Shown here: positions 25,633-33,265 of the stretch, one piece after another
How the letters are laid out: every line of letters begins with the position of its first letter
Position numbering within the stretch: position 1 is the stretch's first letter
Position numbers and translations under genes: made by a program
DNA from: Lachnospiraceae bacterium
Lineage (GTDB): Bacteria; Bacillota; Clostridia; Lachnospirales; Lachnospiraceae
NCBI GenBank assembly: GCA_019421365.1
Contig: JAHZFJ010000038.1
Coordinates: 1-33,496 of the forward strand
Length of the DNA: 33,496 nt
Reading direction: 5' to 3'
The notes under the pieces: generated by a model
What the model was told of the DNA's origin: nothing
Databases searched by the model: none
Seen by the model: only the letters and a program-made list of their open reading frames with translations

Positions 25633-26949
25633 ATGGAAACAGAAAAATTAGAAAGTTTTCTAACCTATATAGAAGAACGTCCAGTTTATCATAAATTATT
25701 ACAAGAGTTACGTAAAAAATATGAAAGTCTTGGTGAAGGAAGAGGTAGTGTTGTACTTAGTCAGCTATCAAGACAAGAACGGGAACAATTGCAAGGAATG
25801 TTTAGAGTTAATCCATATGAGGATAAGAAGGTAGTTATTAAAGTACACGATTTTGATAATGCATTACAGCAGAGCCGTTTTGAGGGAATCACAACGAAAA
25901 TGATTTTAGAAGCATATTTTCAAGTGAAGTTAAAAACAAAACGGGAGGTAAAAGAAGCATCTCAACGGGAATTTGAAGACGCCATTCTTGGATTTATGTA
26001 TGAGGATATAGATGAAAATAATGAAGAGAATCCGTTTAAATTGTGGTTTACTAAACAAATTAATGGGAAAGAGAACCTTTTAGTTTATTTGCGTCAAAAA
26101 TATCGTGAAGGAATGGATTTGAAAAGTGTTCTTAGTATTATGGAAAAGGCAATTAACTCGTTACCCTTTCGAAATGAGAACCGCAATGAAAAAAAAATAT
26201 TACTACCTATTTTTGCAGCTCAAGTGAGTGGAAATCCTCATTACTTTGATACGAATACCATAGGAGAAAAAATTTTGCTTGATTACATTAAGAGTAAAGT
26301 AACAAGACAGAATCAAATGGAGACATTAGTAGAAGAAAAGTGGGAGCTATTTTATAAAGCAGGTTTAATGAAAGATGAAGTAACCAATAGTATACTGATT
26401 TATGGAATACGTGGCAAGAAGCAAGATGATTTTTATCATCAAGGATTAGAAGGGTTCTATGAAGAAAAACAACCCATTCAAGTAACGTTACGAACTCTAG
26501 GTAGTATTGCAGTATTGCAAGCAATACAGAATGAAGTTTATATAGTAGAAAACCCAGCGATATTTATGCATCTTATTGAATCTAATCCAGATATAGCAGT
26601 GATTTGTACTAGTGGACAGTTATGTTTATCAGGACTATTGACACTAGATTTACTTGTTAATAGTAAACATAAACTTTACTATGCAGGAGACTTCGATCCA
26701 GAGGGACTACAAATAGCGGATAAACTAAGTCGAAGATATGGTAATCAAATTAAGATGTGGGGGTATACGAAAGAGAATTACTTGAATGCTATGTCAGATG
26801 TAATCTTGCCAGAAGACCGTCTAAAAAGACTTGATTCTATAGAATCTAAGGAACTGCTTGACATAGTTGACGCTATCCGGAAATTCAAAAAAGCTGGTTA
26901 TCAAGAGAAATTGATTGTATGGTTTGATGGAGTGATAGTTAACTTTTAA
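25633..26949 (+). CDS. jetD: Wadjet type III JetD nuclease (TIGR02679/DUF2399)
   Basis: This 438-residue protein matches the TIGR02679/DUF2399 family and has a topoisomerase VI-like TOPRIM domain at the C-terminal end: E306 in VENPAIF and the D353-F-D355 motif in YYAGDFDPEGL. In Wadjet JetD is the nuclease that cuts the plasmid DNA captured by JetABC. The N-terminal part (about 1-250) holds winged-helix or arm-like domains. It starts one nucleotide after the jetC stop, with its ribosome-binding site (AAGGA) inside the jetC end. A strong terminator lies 40 bp after the stop, closing the operon. All key acidic residues are present, so the system is probably functional. Confidence 0.92.
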   Translation: METEKLESFLTYIEERPVYHKLLQELRKKYESLGEGRGSVVLSQLSRQEREQLQGMFRVNPYEDKKVVIKVHDFDNALQQSRFEGITTKMILEAYFQVKLKTKREVKEASQREFEDAILGFMYEDIDENNEENPFKLWFTKQINGKENLLVYLRQKYREGMDLKSVLSIMEKAINSLPFRNENRNEKKILLPIFAAQVSGNPHYFDTNTIGEKILLDYIKSKVTRQNQMETLVEEKWELFYKAGLMKDEVTNSILIYGIRGKKQDDFYHQGLEGFYEEKQPIQVTLRTLGSIAVLQAIQNEVYIVENPAIFMHLIESNPDIAVICTSGQLCLSGLLTLDLLVNSKHKLYYAGDFDPEGLQIADKLSRRYGNQIKMWGYTKENYLNAMSDVILPEDRLKRLDSIESKELLDIVDAIRKFKKAGYQEKLIVWFDGVIVNF

Positions 26950-26988
26950 CATATACCTGTCATGAAAGAATAGGTTTAAGTCTGTACC

Positions 26989-27030
26989 ACGCTTGTTAGG
27001 GAAGATTATTTCCTTAACAAGCGTTTTTTA
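26989..27030 (+). terminator. Terminator of the Wadjet operon
   Basis: ACGCTTGTTA pairs perfectly with TAACAAGCGT, extended by GGGAA/TTTCC, and is followed by TTTTTTA. It lies 40 bp after the jetD stop. Confidence 0.9.
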
Positions 27031-27110
27031 TTTTTAGAATAGTAATATTTTGTCATGTAATGTATAATAGGGTTATAAGAAACCCGTTTTTATATACAAG
27101 GAGATTAGTA

Positions 27111-27285
27111 ATGGATAATAATCATATCGAACAGATGAAACAAGGATTTGAAACAGCGTGTATTAATCTTGAAGCAAATTCAAATCTAGCGTACAAACCT
27201 CAGTTTGTCTCAAATAACTATAAAGAAGGGAGAAAAGTTATCGACCATAGAGAATGAGTTATTACGTTGTGATACGTTCTTGGGG
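27111..27285 (+). pseudogene. N-terminal remnant of a second PLD-helicase
   Basis: It has a good start (AAGGAGATTAGTA then ATG) and reads CINLEANSNLAYKPQFVSNN then YKEGRKV; after a 1-nt loss the next frame gives LSTIENELLRCDTF. This lines up with residues about 14-55 of the intact helicase (FINSAVNSNLAYRPEFVSND and KKVLSSLEWELENCDAF). The similarity stops at about 27283. A TATAAT box at 27062-27067 is a possible remaining promoter. The rest of the helicase and the Nudix gene are found 4.3 kb downstream (31598-32267). Confidence 0.7.
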
Positions 27286-27287
27286 GG

Positions 27288-27502
27288 GTAAAAACCGAGA
27301 TAGAGAAAAGTAATAATAGTGAATTCTGGAACGGTAAAATATCAAGAAATCGTGAAAGAGATGACGAGGTCAATAAAAGATTACTGTTCGAAGGCTGGAC
27401 AGTTATTAGATTCTGGGGTGATGATATTAAAAGGCATACAGAAGAGTTGTAAAGGTAATTGAAGAGGCTATCTGGGATAATCTAGATGGAATTGGAGGAT
27501 AA
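27288..27502 (+). pseudogene. C-terminal remnant of a Vsr-like endonuclease
   Basis: The frame gives KTEIEKSNNSEFWNGKISRN then RERDDEVNKRLLFEGWTVIR and FWGDDIKRHTEEL, and after a frameshift RVVKVIEEAIWDN. The FWxxKIxRNxxRD and GWTVIRFW motifs are typical of the C-terminal half of very short patch repair (Vsr) endonucleases, which nick at T:G mismatches formed from 5-methylcytosine. The N-terminal catalytic half is missing. A Vsr is normally tied to a cytosine-5 methyltransferase, of which no trace was seen. Confidence 0.6.
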
Positions 27503-28205
27503 ATGTCAGTAGATACATATAGACGATCAGTTCAACGAAAAAAAGATGAAATCTCAAAATAAAAAAATGAAAGGCTGCGTTATGTTTCGGCATCTAGCGC
27601 AGGAGATAAAATTACCAGAGCAAAAAAACAGTTGTCATCGACGAAGTCCCAATCTACAATAAAAAGTAAACTGGGTGAGATTTCGCGTGAAGAAAAGAAA
27701 AAAAACGATGCTGATAAAAAGATATCTGAATATGATAAAAAGATTGCGGGTAAAGAAAAAGAATTATTAAAGGAAGAACAAAATCTTCAAAAAGAAGAAA
27801 ATAGAGAAGCTGATAAGCTAAGAAAAAGTACAAAAGAGTCATTTGAATCAATTGGAAATGAGTTGACAAGCCAGAGACGGAACCAGAAAATTCTTGAAAA
27901 TGAGATTATAAAGTTAAAACAAGCAAAAGAAAAGATTACTATTTTATTTGTAGCATCAAATCCATCAATAACATATTTCGCTAACGGGGTGGAAGTTGAG
28001 TAGCAAAAACTCAATTTGGACAAAGAAGCACGTGAGATTCGTGAGGCTATTACGAAATCTTTAAATCGAGATTCAATAATATTTGAAACAAGATGGGCAA
28101 CGCGTACAACAGATTTGTTTGTTCCAGTCCATCAATGAAACAAACCCCAGTGTTATTCATTTTAGCGGGCGTGGAAGTGGCGATGGAACCTGGTATTTGA
28201 AATAA
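27503..28205 (+). pseudogene. Coiled-coil CHAT (caspase-like) protein, decayed
   Basis: It begins MSVDTYRRSVQRKKDEISK, followed by a stop, a Lys/Glu-rich coiled coil (27632-27930), then KITILFVASNPSI. After a stop and shifts comes LDKEAREIREAITKSLNRDS and IIFETRWATRTTDLF, then in another frame INETNPSVIHFSGRGSGDG. This matches CHAT/caspase-like proteins, in which IVHFSGHG carries the catalytic histidine; here the second His position is Arg (SGRG). At least two in-frame stops and two frameshifts are present and the cysteine-bearing part is missing, so it is dead. A protease effector of defence is the expected ancestral role. Identified by motif memory. Confidence 0.6.
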
Positions 28206-28712
28206 GAAATATCTGGCTCAGAGCAGTGGGGATTGTAGAATGAGCATTCTGGATGCTGATATTGAAGAAGTAATACTAAATATGTTGCAACAGTATGCAG
28301 ATGTATTGGTTGATTCCAGAACTGTAATTGATGTACAGGGGGCTAAGAATAAGGAACGACTGGCTGCAGCGGAAAAACATCTGAATGATATGAAACGCAC
28401 AATGGCGTTATTGCAACAGGATCTACGTGCCAGTTATGAAGCATATAAAACGGATGTGACGGATAAAGATACCTATTTGGAGCAGAAGAAAATGTATGAG
28501 CAGATGAGGGGAAAATGCAGGAGAATATTGAGAAACAGCAGGTGGCGGTGAGACGAAATTCAGATATGGATGTACCAAAGGCAGCAGGTTTAGAAATGCT
28601 AGATGCCAGGATTCAGCTGACGAAATTGACGAAGGAGATTGTGGATGCTTTTGTGGAGGAGATCGTTGTGTTTGATGAGGAAAGGCTGGAGGTGAGGTGG
28701 AAGTTCCGTTAG
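28206..28712 (+). pseudogene. C-terminal remnant of a large serine recombinase
   Basis: Frame one (ATG-like, 28240-28510) reads MSILDADIEEVILNMLQQYA then a long coiled helix ending at EQKKMYEQM. Frame two (28515-28712), after one frameshift, ends EIVDAFVEEIVVFDEERLEV then RWKFR. The ending LTKEIVDAFVEEIVV..RWKF and the coiled helix are typical of large serine recombinases that integrate mobile elements. The catalytic N-terminal domain is missing. Its base composition is visibly more GC-rich than its neighbours, which fits transfer from another genome. It is probably the stump of an integrative element that carried nearby cargo. Confidence 0.6.
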
Positions 28713-28802
28713 ATTATATATGTTAGATTTTACAAGTGAAACAGATTGAGAATGAGACGCATTTATGATAAACTAATTTAAATTGGGAAAGGAGGCGCAA
28801 AA

Positions 28803-29672
28803 ATGTTTTATTCACCATTAAGATACCCAGGCGGTAAAGGGAAATTGGCATCGTTTATGGAATTGATGATTGAAAAATTAGATTTGAATGGTGGGACATA
28901 TATTGAACCCTTTGCAGGTGGTGCAGGGATTGCTTTGGATTTATTATTCAATGATAAAGTGGGACATATTGTTATTAATGATTATGATAAAGCCATTTAT
29001 TCTTTTTGGAAAGCAGTGTTGACAGATAATTCAAGATTTGTTGATAGAATTATGCAAACACCTGTAACTATTGACGAGTGGTATAAACAAAAGGAAATAT
29101 TACAAAATGCAGATAGGTATAGTTTCGATTTAGGATTTGCGGCTTTTTTTCTAAATAGGACGAATCGTTCAGGAATAATTAATGGGGGGCCAATTGGAGG
29201 GAAAGGTCAAGCAGGGACTTGGAAGGTAGATGCCAGATTTAATAGAACTACTTTGGCTGATAGAATAGTTGCCATTGGTAAAAGAAGAAAAGATATATCT
29301 GTTTACAATAAAGATGTAAATAGTCTTGTTGTTAATTATATTCCCAAATATGGAGATAAAACCATGATTTATTTTGATCCACCATATTTTGCAAAAGGGA
29401 AAGAGCTGTATATGAACTACTTTAACCTTGATGATCATGAACGTATAGAAAAATTGATTAGAGAAGAAGTAGGTTGTCATTGGATGATTACTTATGATAA
29501 TCATCCGGAAATTGTAAGAATCTATGAAGAATATGAAGTTAAGCACTATGATTTAAACTATAGTGTTGCAGATAAAAGGGTTGCCAGTGAAATAATAATA
29601 TTCCCAAATTCGGATATATGGCCGACACAGAAAGAGATGGAAGAGAAAAAAATATCAATTAATTTACGATAG
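28803..29672 (+). CDS. D12-class adenine DNA methyltransferase (Dam family)
   Basis: This 289-residue protein has the order of motifs of D12-class N6-adenine methyltransferases: MFYSPLRYPGGKGKL (substrate/AdoMet binding loop), YIEPFAGGAG (36-42, AdoMet motif I), VINDYD (acidic residue), NRTNRSGIINGGP, and the catalytic DPPY at 192-195 (D192-P-P-Y). It methylates an adenine in a short DNA site. The motif set is like phage and restriction-linked Dam enzymes. GGAAAGGAGGCG precedes the ATG. The gene is followed by one nucleotide and then an OLD-like ATPase, so the two form a module. A TTGAGA/TAAACT promoter (17-bp spacer) at 28746-28774 is possible. Confidence 0.9.
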   Translation: MFYSPLRYPGGKGKLASFMELMIEKLDLNGGTYIEPFAGGAGIALDLLFNDKVGHIVINDYDKAIYSFWKAVLTDNSRFVDRIMQTPVTIDEWYKQKEILQNADRYSFDLGFAAFFLNRTNRSGIINGGPIGGKGQAGTWKVDARFNRTTLADRIVAIGKRRKDISVYNKDVNSLVVNYIPKYGDKTMIYFDPPYFAKGKELYMNYFNLDDHERIEKLIREEVGCHWMITYDNHPEIVRIYEEYEVKHYDLNYSVADKRVASEIIIFPNSDIWPTQKEMEEKKISINLR

Positions 29673-29673
29673 G

Positions 29674-31374
29674 GTGACAGATAAAGTGGTAATTGAAAGC
29701 GTTGAAATTGAGAAATTCAGGGCAATGAATGATATAAAGTTGAATATTGGGAAAAGAATAACAGTAATCGCCGGTAGGAATGCAACAATGAAATCTACGG
29801 TTCTTGGTGTCCTAGGGCAGCCATTTTCAATTTCAAAAGGACATCCGCTTTTTGGATGCAAGAGCATTGATGGTTATAATTTTAAATCTCAGTTTCAAGA
29901 TAAGTTCCGTTTGTCTGATGTTCATGATTTAATTGGGGCTCATGTTTGGAAATTGAATCTCACAAATTCAAGCTATTATGATAAAAATTATATTAAGATA
30001 AAGAGTATTGCGAGAAAACAGAAAGGAAAACCTGATTCTATAAGGTTTTGGAATGCAGAGAGCCGAGCTCAAGGTGCAGGTTATATACAATTACCAGTGC
30101 AATTTTTAAGTTTGAGCAGATTGTATCCAGTTGGTGAAAGTGGAAAAACAACACCTGTTATAGCTGATTTCACTGAAGAAGAAATCAAATTATATGTAGA
30201 CTGGTATAGAAAAATATTATCAATCCAAAATGTAAGTAATCCTACAGTGGAGCTAGAAAAGAAAGATGCTAAGATTATCTTTGCGGGAGTTAGTGATGAT
30301 ACGCATGATATTTTTACAAGTTCTGCAGGAGAGGGGAATATTGGACGTATTTTATTAGCAATAATGTCATTCAAGCGTTTAAAAGAACAATATGGAAAAG
30401 ATTATAAAGCAGGAATCCTGTTGATTGATGAATTGGATGCAACATTATATGGTTATGCGCAAAAGGAATTAGTAAGATTTTTATATTGGGCATCAAAGGA
30501 ATATAAAATTCAAATTATTTTTACAACACATTCACCTTTAGTTTTGAAAGAAGTGAATAATCTTCAACGAGAAGAAGTTGTACATAATAGAATAGATCCA
30601 TCAAATATAGCATATAAATATGAATGTGAGATAATTGATCTTTATCCCAAATATTCTGATGAAGGAGTTAGGATGATTGAAGGACAAAACATTCATACAG
30701 CAACGGATCTAAAAAGAGTAATTGACAAGATATATATGAAAAGCACTATTATCAACCAGAATATAAATGTATATACTGAGGATGAAAGAGCGCAATCTCT
30801 TGTAAGGTATATCTTCTCGAAATATATATGTATCGATATTGATAACTTTACTAATTTTATTGATGTTGATTTAGGGTGGACAAACTATGTACAATTGCAT
30901 AAAAAAGGGATAGGGGAATTCCTAAACAGTATAATTATTTTAGATAATGATGTTCAATTTAAGAGACATGAAAATGAGAAGATTAATTATATCAAAAATA
31001 AAACGCAGAATATGTTGTTTTTACCTGTAGATATTGAAGCAGGATTGTTTGTTTTTTTGAAAAATCATGCAAATTATAATGAATTTGAAACAATATTAAA
31101 AGCTCAAAAAGTATATCTTGATTATGAAGCATGTTTTAATAACTGGGTCAACGATGAATATGACACAAGTGAATACAAAAAGTGGTTTATGCATTTGGAA
31201 GAATCAATTGGAAATATAGAGATACTTTATGACTATTGGTGCGAGAAAAGCAAGGATGATTGCATTGATTTTATCAATCAGTTTATTGTCGCTTATAATA
31301 AGATAGCTGAGTCGTTGGAACTTGATTATATAATCGAAGCAGAGGAAATTTTAATTAGTCATGAGAGTGAATGA
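29674..31374 (+). CDS. OLD-like ATPase with TOPRIM-type residues
   Basis: This 566-residue protein has an ATPase domain with a non-standard Walker A, GRNATMKS (34-41: the GxxxxGK glycine before K40 is Met), Walker B LLIDELD with D252/E253, and a THSP switch histidine near 286. In the C-terminal part E369 (VYTEDERAQ) and D424-N-D426 (IIILDND) have the spacing of the E and DxD of a TOPRIM nuclease. It therefore resembles OLD-family nucleases, though distantly. It starts with a GTG one nucleotide after the methyltransferase stop, so it is probably cotranslated. Together they look like a DNA modification and nuclease unit. The TOPRIM call needs a structure or profile search; the Walker A change may be a family trait. 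Confidence 0.75.
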   Translation: MTDKVVIESVEIEKFRAMNDIKLNIGKRITVIAGRNATMKSTVLGVLGQPFSISKGHPLFGCKSIDGYNFKSQFQDKFRLSDVHDLIGAHVWKLNLTNSSYYDKNYIKIKSIARKQKGKPDSIRFWNAESRAQGAGYIQLPVQFLSLSRLYPVGESGKTTPVIADFTEEEIKLYVDWYRKILSIQNVSNPTVELEKKDAKIIFAGVSDDTHDIFTSSAGEGNIGRILLAIMSFKRLKEQYGKDYKAGILLIDELDATLYGYAQKELVRFLYWASKEYKIQIIFTTHSPLVLKEVNNLQREEVVHNRIDPSNIAYKYECEIIDLYPKYSDEGVRMIEGQNIHTATDLKRVIDKIYMKSTIINQNINVYTEDERAQSLVRYIFSKYICIDIDNFTNFIDVDLGWTNYVQLHKKGIGEFLNSIIILDNDVQFKRHENEKINYIKNKTQNMLFLPVDIEAGLFVFLKNHANYNEFETILKAQKVYLDYEACFNNWVNDEYDTSEYKKWFMHLEESIGNIEILYDYWCEKSKDDCIDFINQFIVAYNKIAESLELDYIIEAEEILISHESE

Positions 31375-31436
31375 CATATTCATTATAACCATGGTATTTA
31401 TTTGCTTAACGAATTAGTATAGAGGGGGGAATACAT

Positions 31437-31601
31437 GTGAAATCTATTCGTATGAATGGAGATAACAAAAGATTATATTTTCAGAATTTTACACACAGAC
31501 CAGATGAAGAAGAAAGAGACGAAATACTGCAAATATTGACAAGTGCAAGATGTATAATTGAGAAACCATTTATGGGAGCTGATTGTGATTTATATAAATG
31601 A
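31437..31601 (+). other. Possible 54-codon gene or gene start
   Basis: The GTG frame with AGAGGGGGGA upstream reads KSIRMNGDNKRLYFQNFTHR then PDEEERDEILQILTSARCII and ends EKPFMGADCDLYK. It has protein-like composition but no known family, and ends where the helicase remnant begins (31598). It could be the truncated start of a gene that followed the ATPase in the module. Confidence 0.3.
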
Positions 31602-32075
31602 TGGCAAAACAGGAGACGTTAGAACGGTTTTCAAGAGACGAATTTGATACTATTATTTTTGCAGTAGGAAAGAGGAAGCAAGAGAACTTTCGAATAAGTT
31701 TAATGTATATGGTTATCGCACTGATTTCTTATGTGGAGATCATTCGTAGGAACGAAGAGAAGAGTGCATTGATCGATTAACTAATGATGATAGAGAAGAT
31801 CAGCTAGACTATATATTTACTGTGGATATCTTTAATGAAGGAGTTGATATACCGGAGATTAATCAGGTTATTATGCTTAGACCAACATAGAGTCCGACTG
31901 TGTTTATTCAACAATTAGGGCGTGGATTACGTAAGGCGGAGAATAAAGAGTATGTTGTTATTCTAGTTTTTATCTGTAATTATATGAATAATTTTATGAT
32001 TCCAATAGCATTGTCAGGTGATCGTACTTATAATAAAGATACAATAAGAAGATATGTTATGGAAGGGGCGTGCAT
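31598..32075 (+). pseudogene. Core remnant of a second PLD-helicase-DUF3427
   Basis: The first part (31598-31663) reads MMAKQETLERFSRDEFDTII, matching residues about 333-352 of the intact helicase (MMAKEEVRCLFEEGHFSEII). It then jumps, in another frame, to CSRKEEARELSNKFNVYGYR, so about 110 residues are lost. A TAG at 31747 and another before motif VI interrupt it. Motif VI itself is intact (QQLGRGLRKAENKEYVVIL), and the trace ends at YNKDTIRRYVMEG. Beyond that it is joined to the end of a Nudix gene. It is the core of the helicase whose N-terminus is at 27111. Confidence 0.75.
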
Positions 32076-32267
32076 AATACTGTGGAATATGATTATCCTA
32101 AGTTTCATTTAATTATGCACTGTTTCCTTTGCACAGTCAAATCAGGTAACTTGGTCCTTAACGAACATAAAGCAGCCAAATGGTTAACAAAGGATACTCT
32201 ATATTCTGTTGATTGGTTACCGGCAGATATAAGTTTGATTGATAAAATTAAAGAAGTGATTGGATAA
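32076..32267 (+). pseudogene. 3' half of a Nudix gene fused to helicase remnant
   Basis: It reads TVEYDYPKFHLIMHCFLCTV then KSGNLVLNEHKAAKWLTKDT and LYSVDWLPADISLIDKIKEV, about 85% like the C-terminal half of the intact Nudix hydrolase (10786-10971). The Nudix box itself is missing. The join to the helicase fragment lies at about 32077, so a deletion removed the helicase C-terminus and the Nudix start. Confidence 0.75.
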
Positions 32268-32279
32268 AACTATTATACT

Positions 32280-32316
32280 AAAAGGTAGAGACTAAATAAA
32301 AAGTCTCTGCCTTTTT
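32280..32316 (+). terminator. Bidirectional terminator
   Basis: A stem (AAAAGG-AGAGACT with AGTCTCT-CCTTTT, one G-T pair) and T tract follow the Nudix remnant; on the minus strand the same hairpin ends in Ts downstream of the LysR gene. Confidence 0.85.
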
Positions 32317-32348
32317 TGCATCTAGTTGAAGAATTGATTAGTGCATCG

Positions 32349-32367
32349 GGGCAGGTAAAACCTGCCC
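32349..32367. repeat. GC-rich perfect hairpin
   Basis: GGGCAGGT-AAA-ACCTGCCC, an 8-bp perfect stem with no T tract. It lies between the bidirectional terminator and the LysR stop, on the 3' side of LysR. Confidence 0.6.
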
Positions 32368-32383
32368 TGGTTATAGAACGGCT

Positions 32384-33265
32384 TTACTCTTCCCCATTCA
32401 AAAGCTCAAAAACCTTATGATAATAAGGAGAAAATACACTACCCTTCTGCCAAAGAAACGTAAAATCATGCTTCGCATAAAAATCCTCCAGCGGAATCTC
32501 ACGTAGAAGTCCCGAGTTCAATTCCACTTTTACAGCTGATTCATAAAAAAATGAAATTCCAGCCCCGGCAGATACTAATGATTTAATGGCATTAAGATTA
32601 CCTAATTCCGTTAATTTCTTGAAGTCTTTGATTACCATATTGTGTTCCATGAGAGAACGTTCAAGAGCCTCTCGTGTACCAGAACCATCTTCGCGAACTA
32701 AAAGCCGTTCACTTAGTAAATCTTCTAAACGGGATACAGGTTTAGAAAATGTATAATCACTGGCGCAAACAGGTAAAAACCGTTCTTCTTTATATGTAAG
32801 ACTTTCATATGCATGTCTAGGGAAAAAACCTTCTATAATAGCAAAGTCTATTTTACCCTGATTCAAAAGTTTTAATAGTTCATCCGTATTCTCAACCACC
32901 ATACGAATCTGTATATTCGGTTCATGTTTTAATACGTGAAGAATTGATTCGGGCATTATGTATTCACCAATTGTCAAAGTGGCACCGAAATTCAAGTACT
33001 GGTAAGTTGAAAGAGAGGTAATCTGCTCTTGTAGATGTTTAATATCGTGTTGTATCGTAGTTGCTGTCTGCAAAAAAAGCTTACCTGACTCTGTTAAAGA
33101 CAGTTGCTTTCCCTCATACTGAAAAAATTTGCTTCCATATTGTTGCTCTAGGTAATGTATGTGTTGCGAAACAGCAGGTTGTGTGATATGTAGTATTTTT
33201 GCAGCTTCGGTATAATTCATTGTTTGGCATACAGCCAAAAAAGTATTAATACGAAAATCGAGCAT
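32384..33265 (-). CDS. LysR family transcriptional regulator
   Basis: This 293-residue protein begins with a LysR winged helix-turn-helix (MLDFRINTFLAVCQTMNYTE and AAKILHITQPAVSQHIHYLE), then a linker helix and a two-lobed substrate-binding domain from about residue 90 (LNFGATLTIGEYIMPESIL; LVREDGSGTREALE in the ligand pocket; SLVSAGAGISFFYESAV). The SGTREALE motif is typical of CysB/CysL-like or YeiE-type regulators. GGAGG lies 9 nt before the ATG. LysR regulators usually control a divergent target, which would lie to the right of the window; the sequence at 33266-33496 has no confident gene, though it may hold the promoter region or the start of a neighbour. Confidence 0.85.
   Translation of the reverse strand: MLDFRINTFLAVCQTMNYTEAAKILHITQPAVSQHIHYLEQQYGSKFFQYEGKQLSLTESGKLFLQTATTIQHDIKHLQEQITSLSTYQYLNFGATLTIGEYIMPESILHVLKHEPNIQIRMVVENTDELLKLLNQGKIDFAIIEGFFPRHAYESLTYKEERFLPVCASDYTFSKPVSRLEDLLSERLLVREDGSGTREALERSLMEHNMVIKDFKKLTELGNLNAIKSLVSAGAGISFFYESAVKVELNSGLLREIPLEDFYAKHDFTFLWQKGSVFSPYYHKVFELLNGEE

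Noticed and set aside
18882..26949. Wadjet type I or II
   Set aside because: The family combination (DUF2397, DUF2398, TIGR02680, DUF2399) is that of type III.
7410..31374. BREX or DISARM system, because methyltransferase, helicase and ATPase genes are present
   Set aside because: PglZ, BrxC, DrmA/DrmB and similar core proteins are absent, and the genes lie far apart in separate modules.
28803..31374. A classical type II restriction-modification system
   Set aside because: No separate restriction enzyme is present; the partner is an ATPase with possible TOPRIM residues, which is not a type II enzyme.
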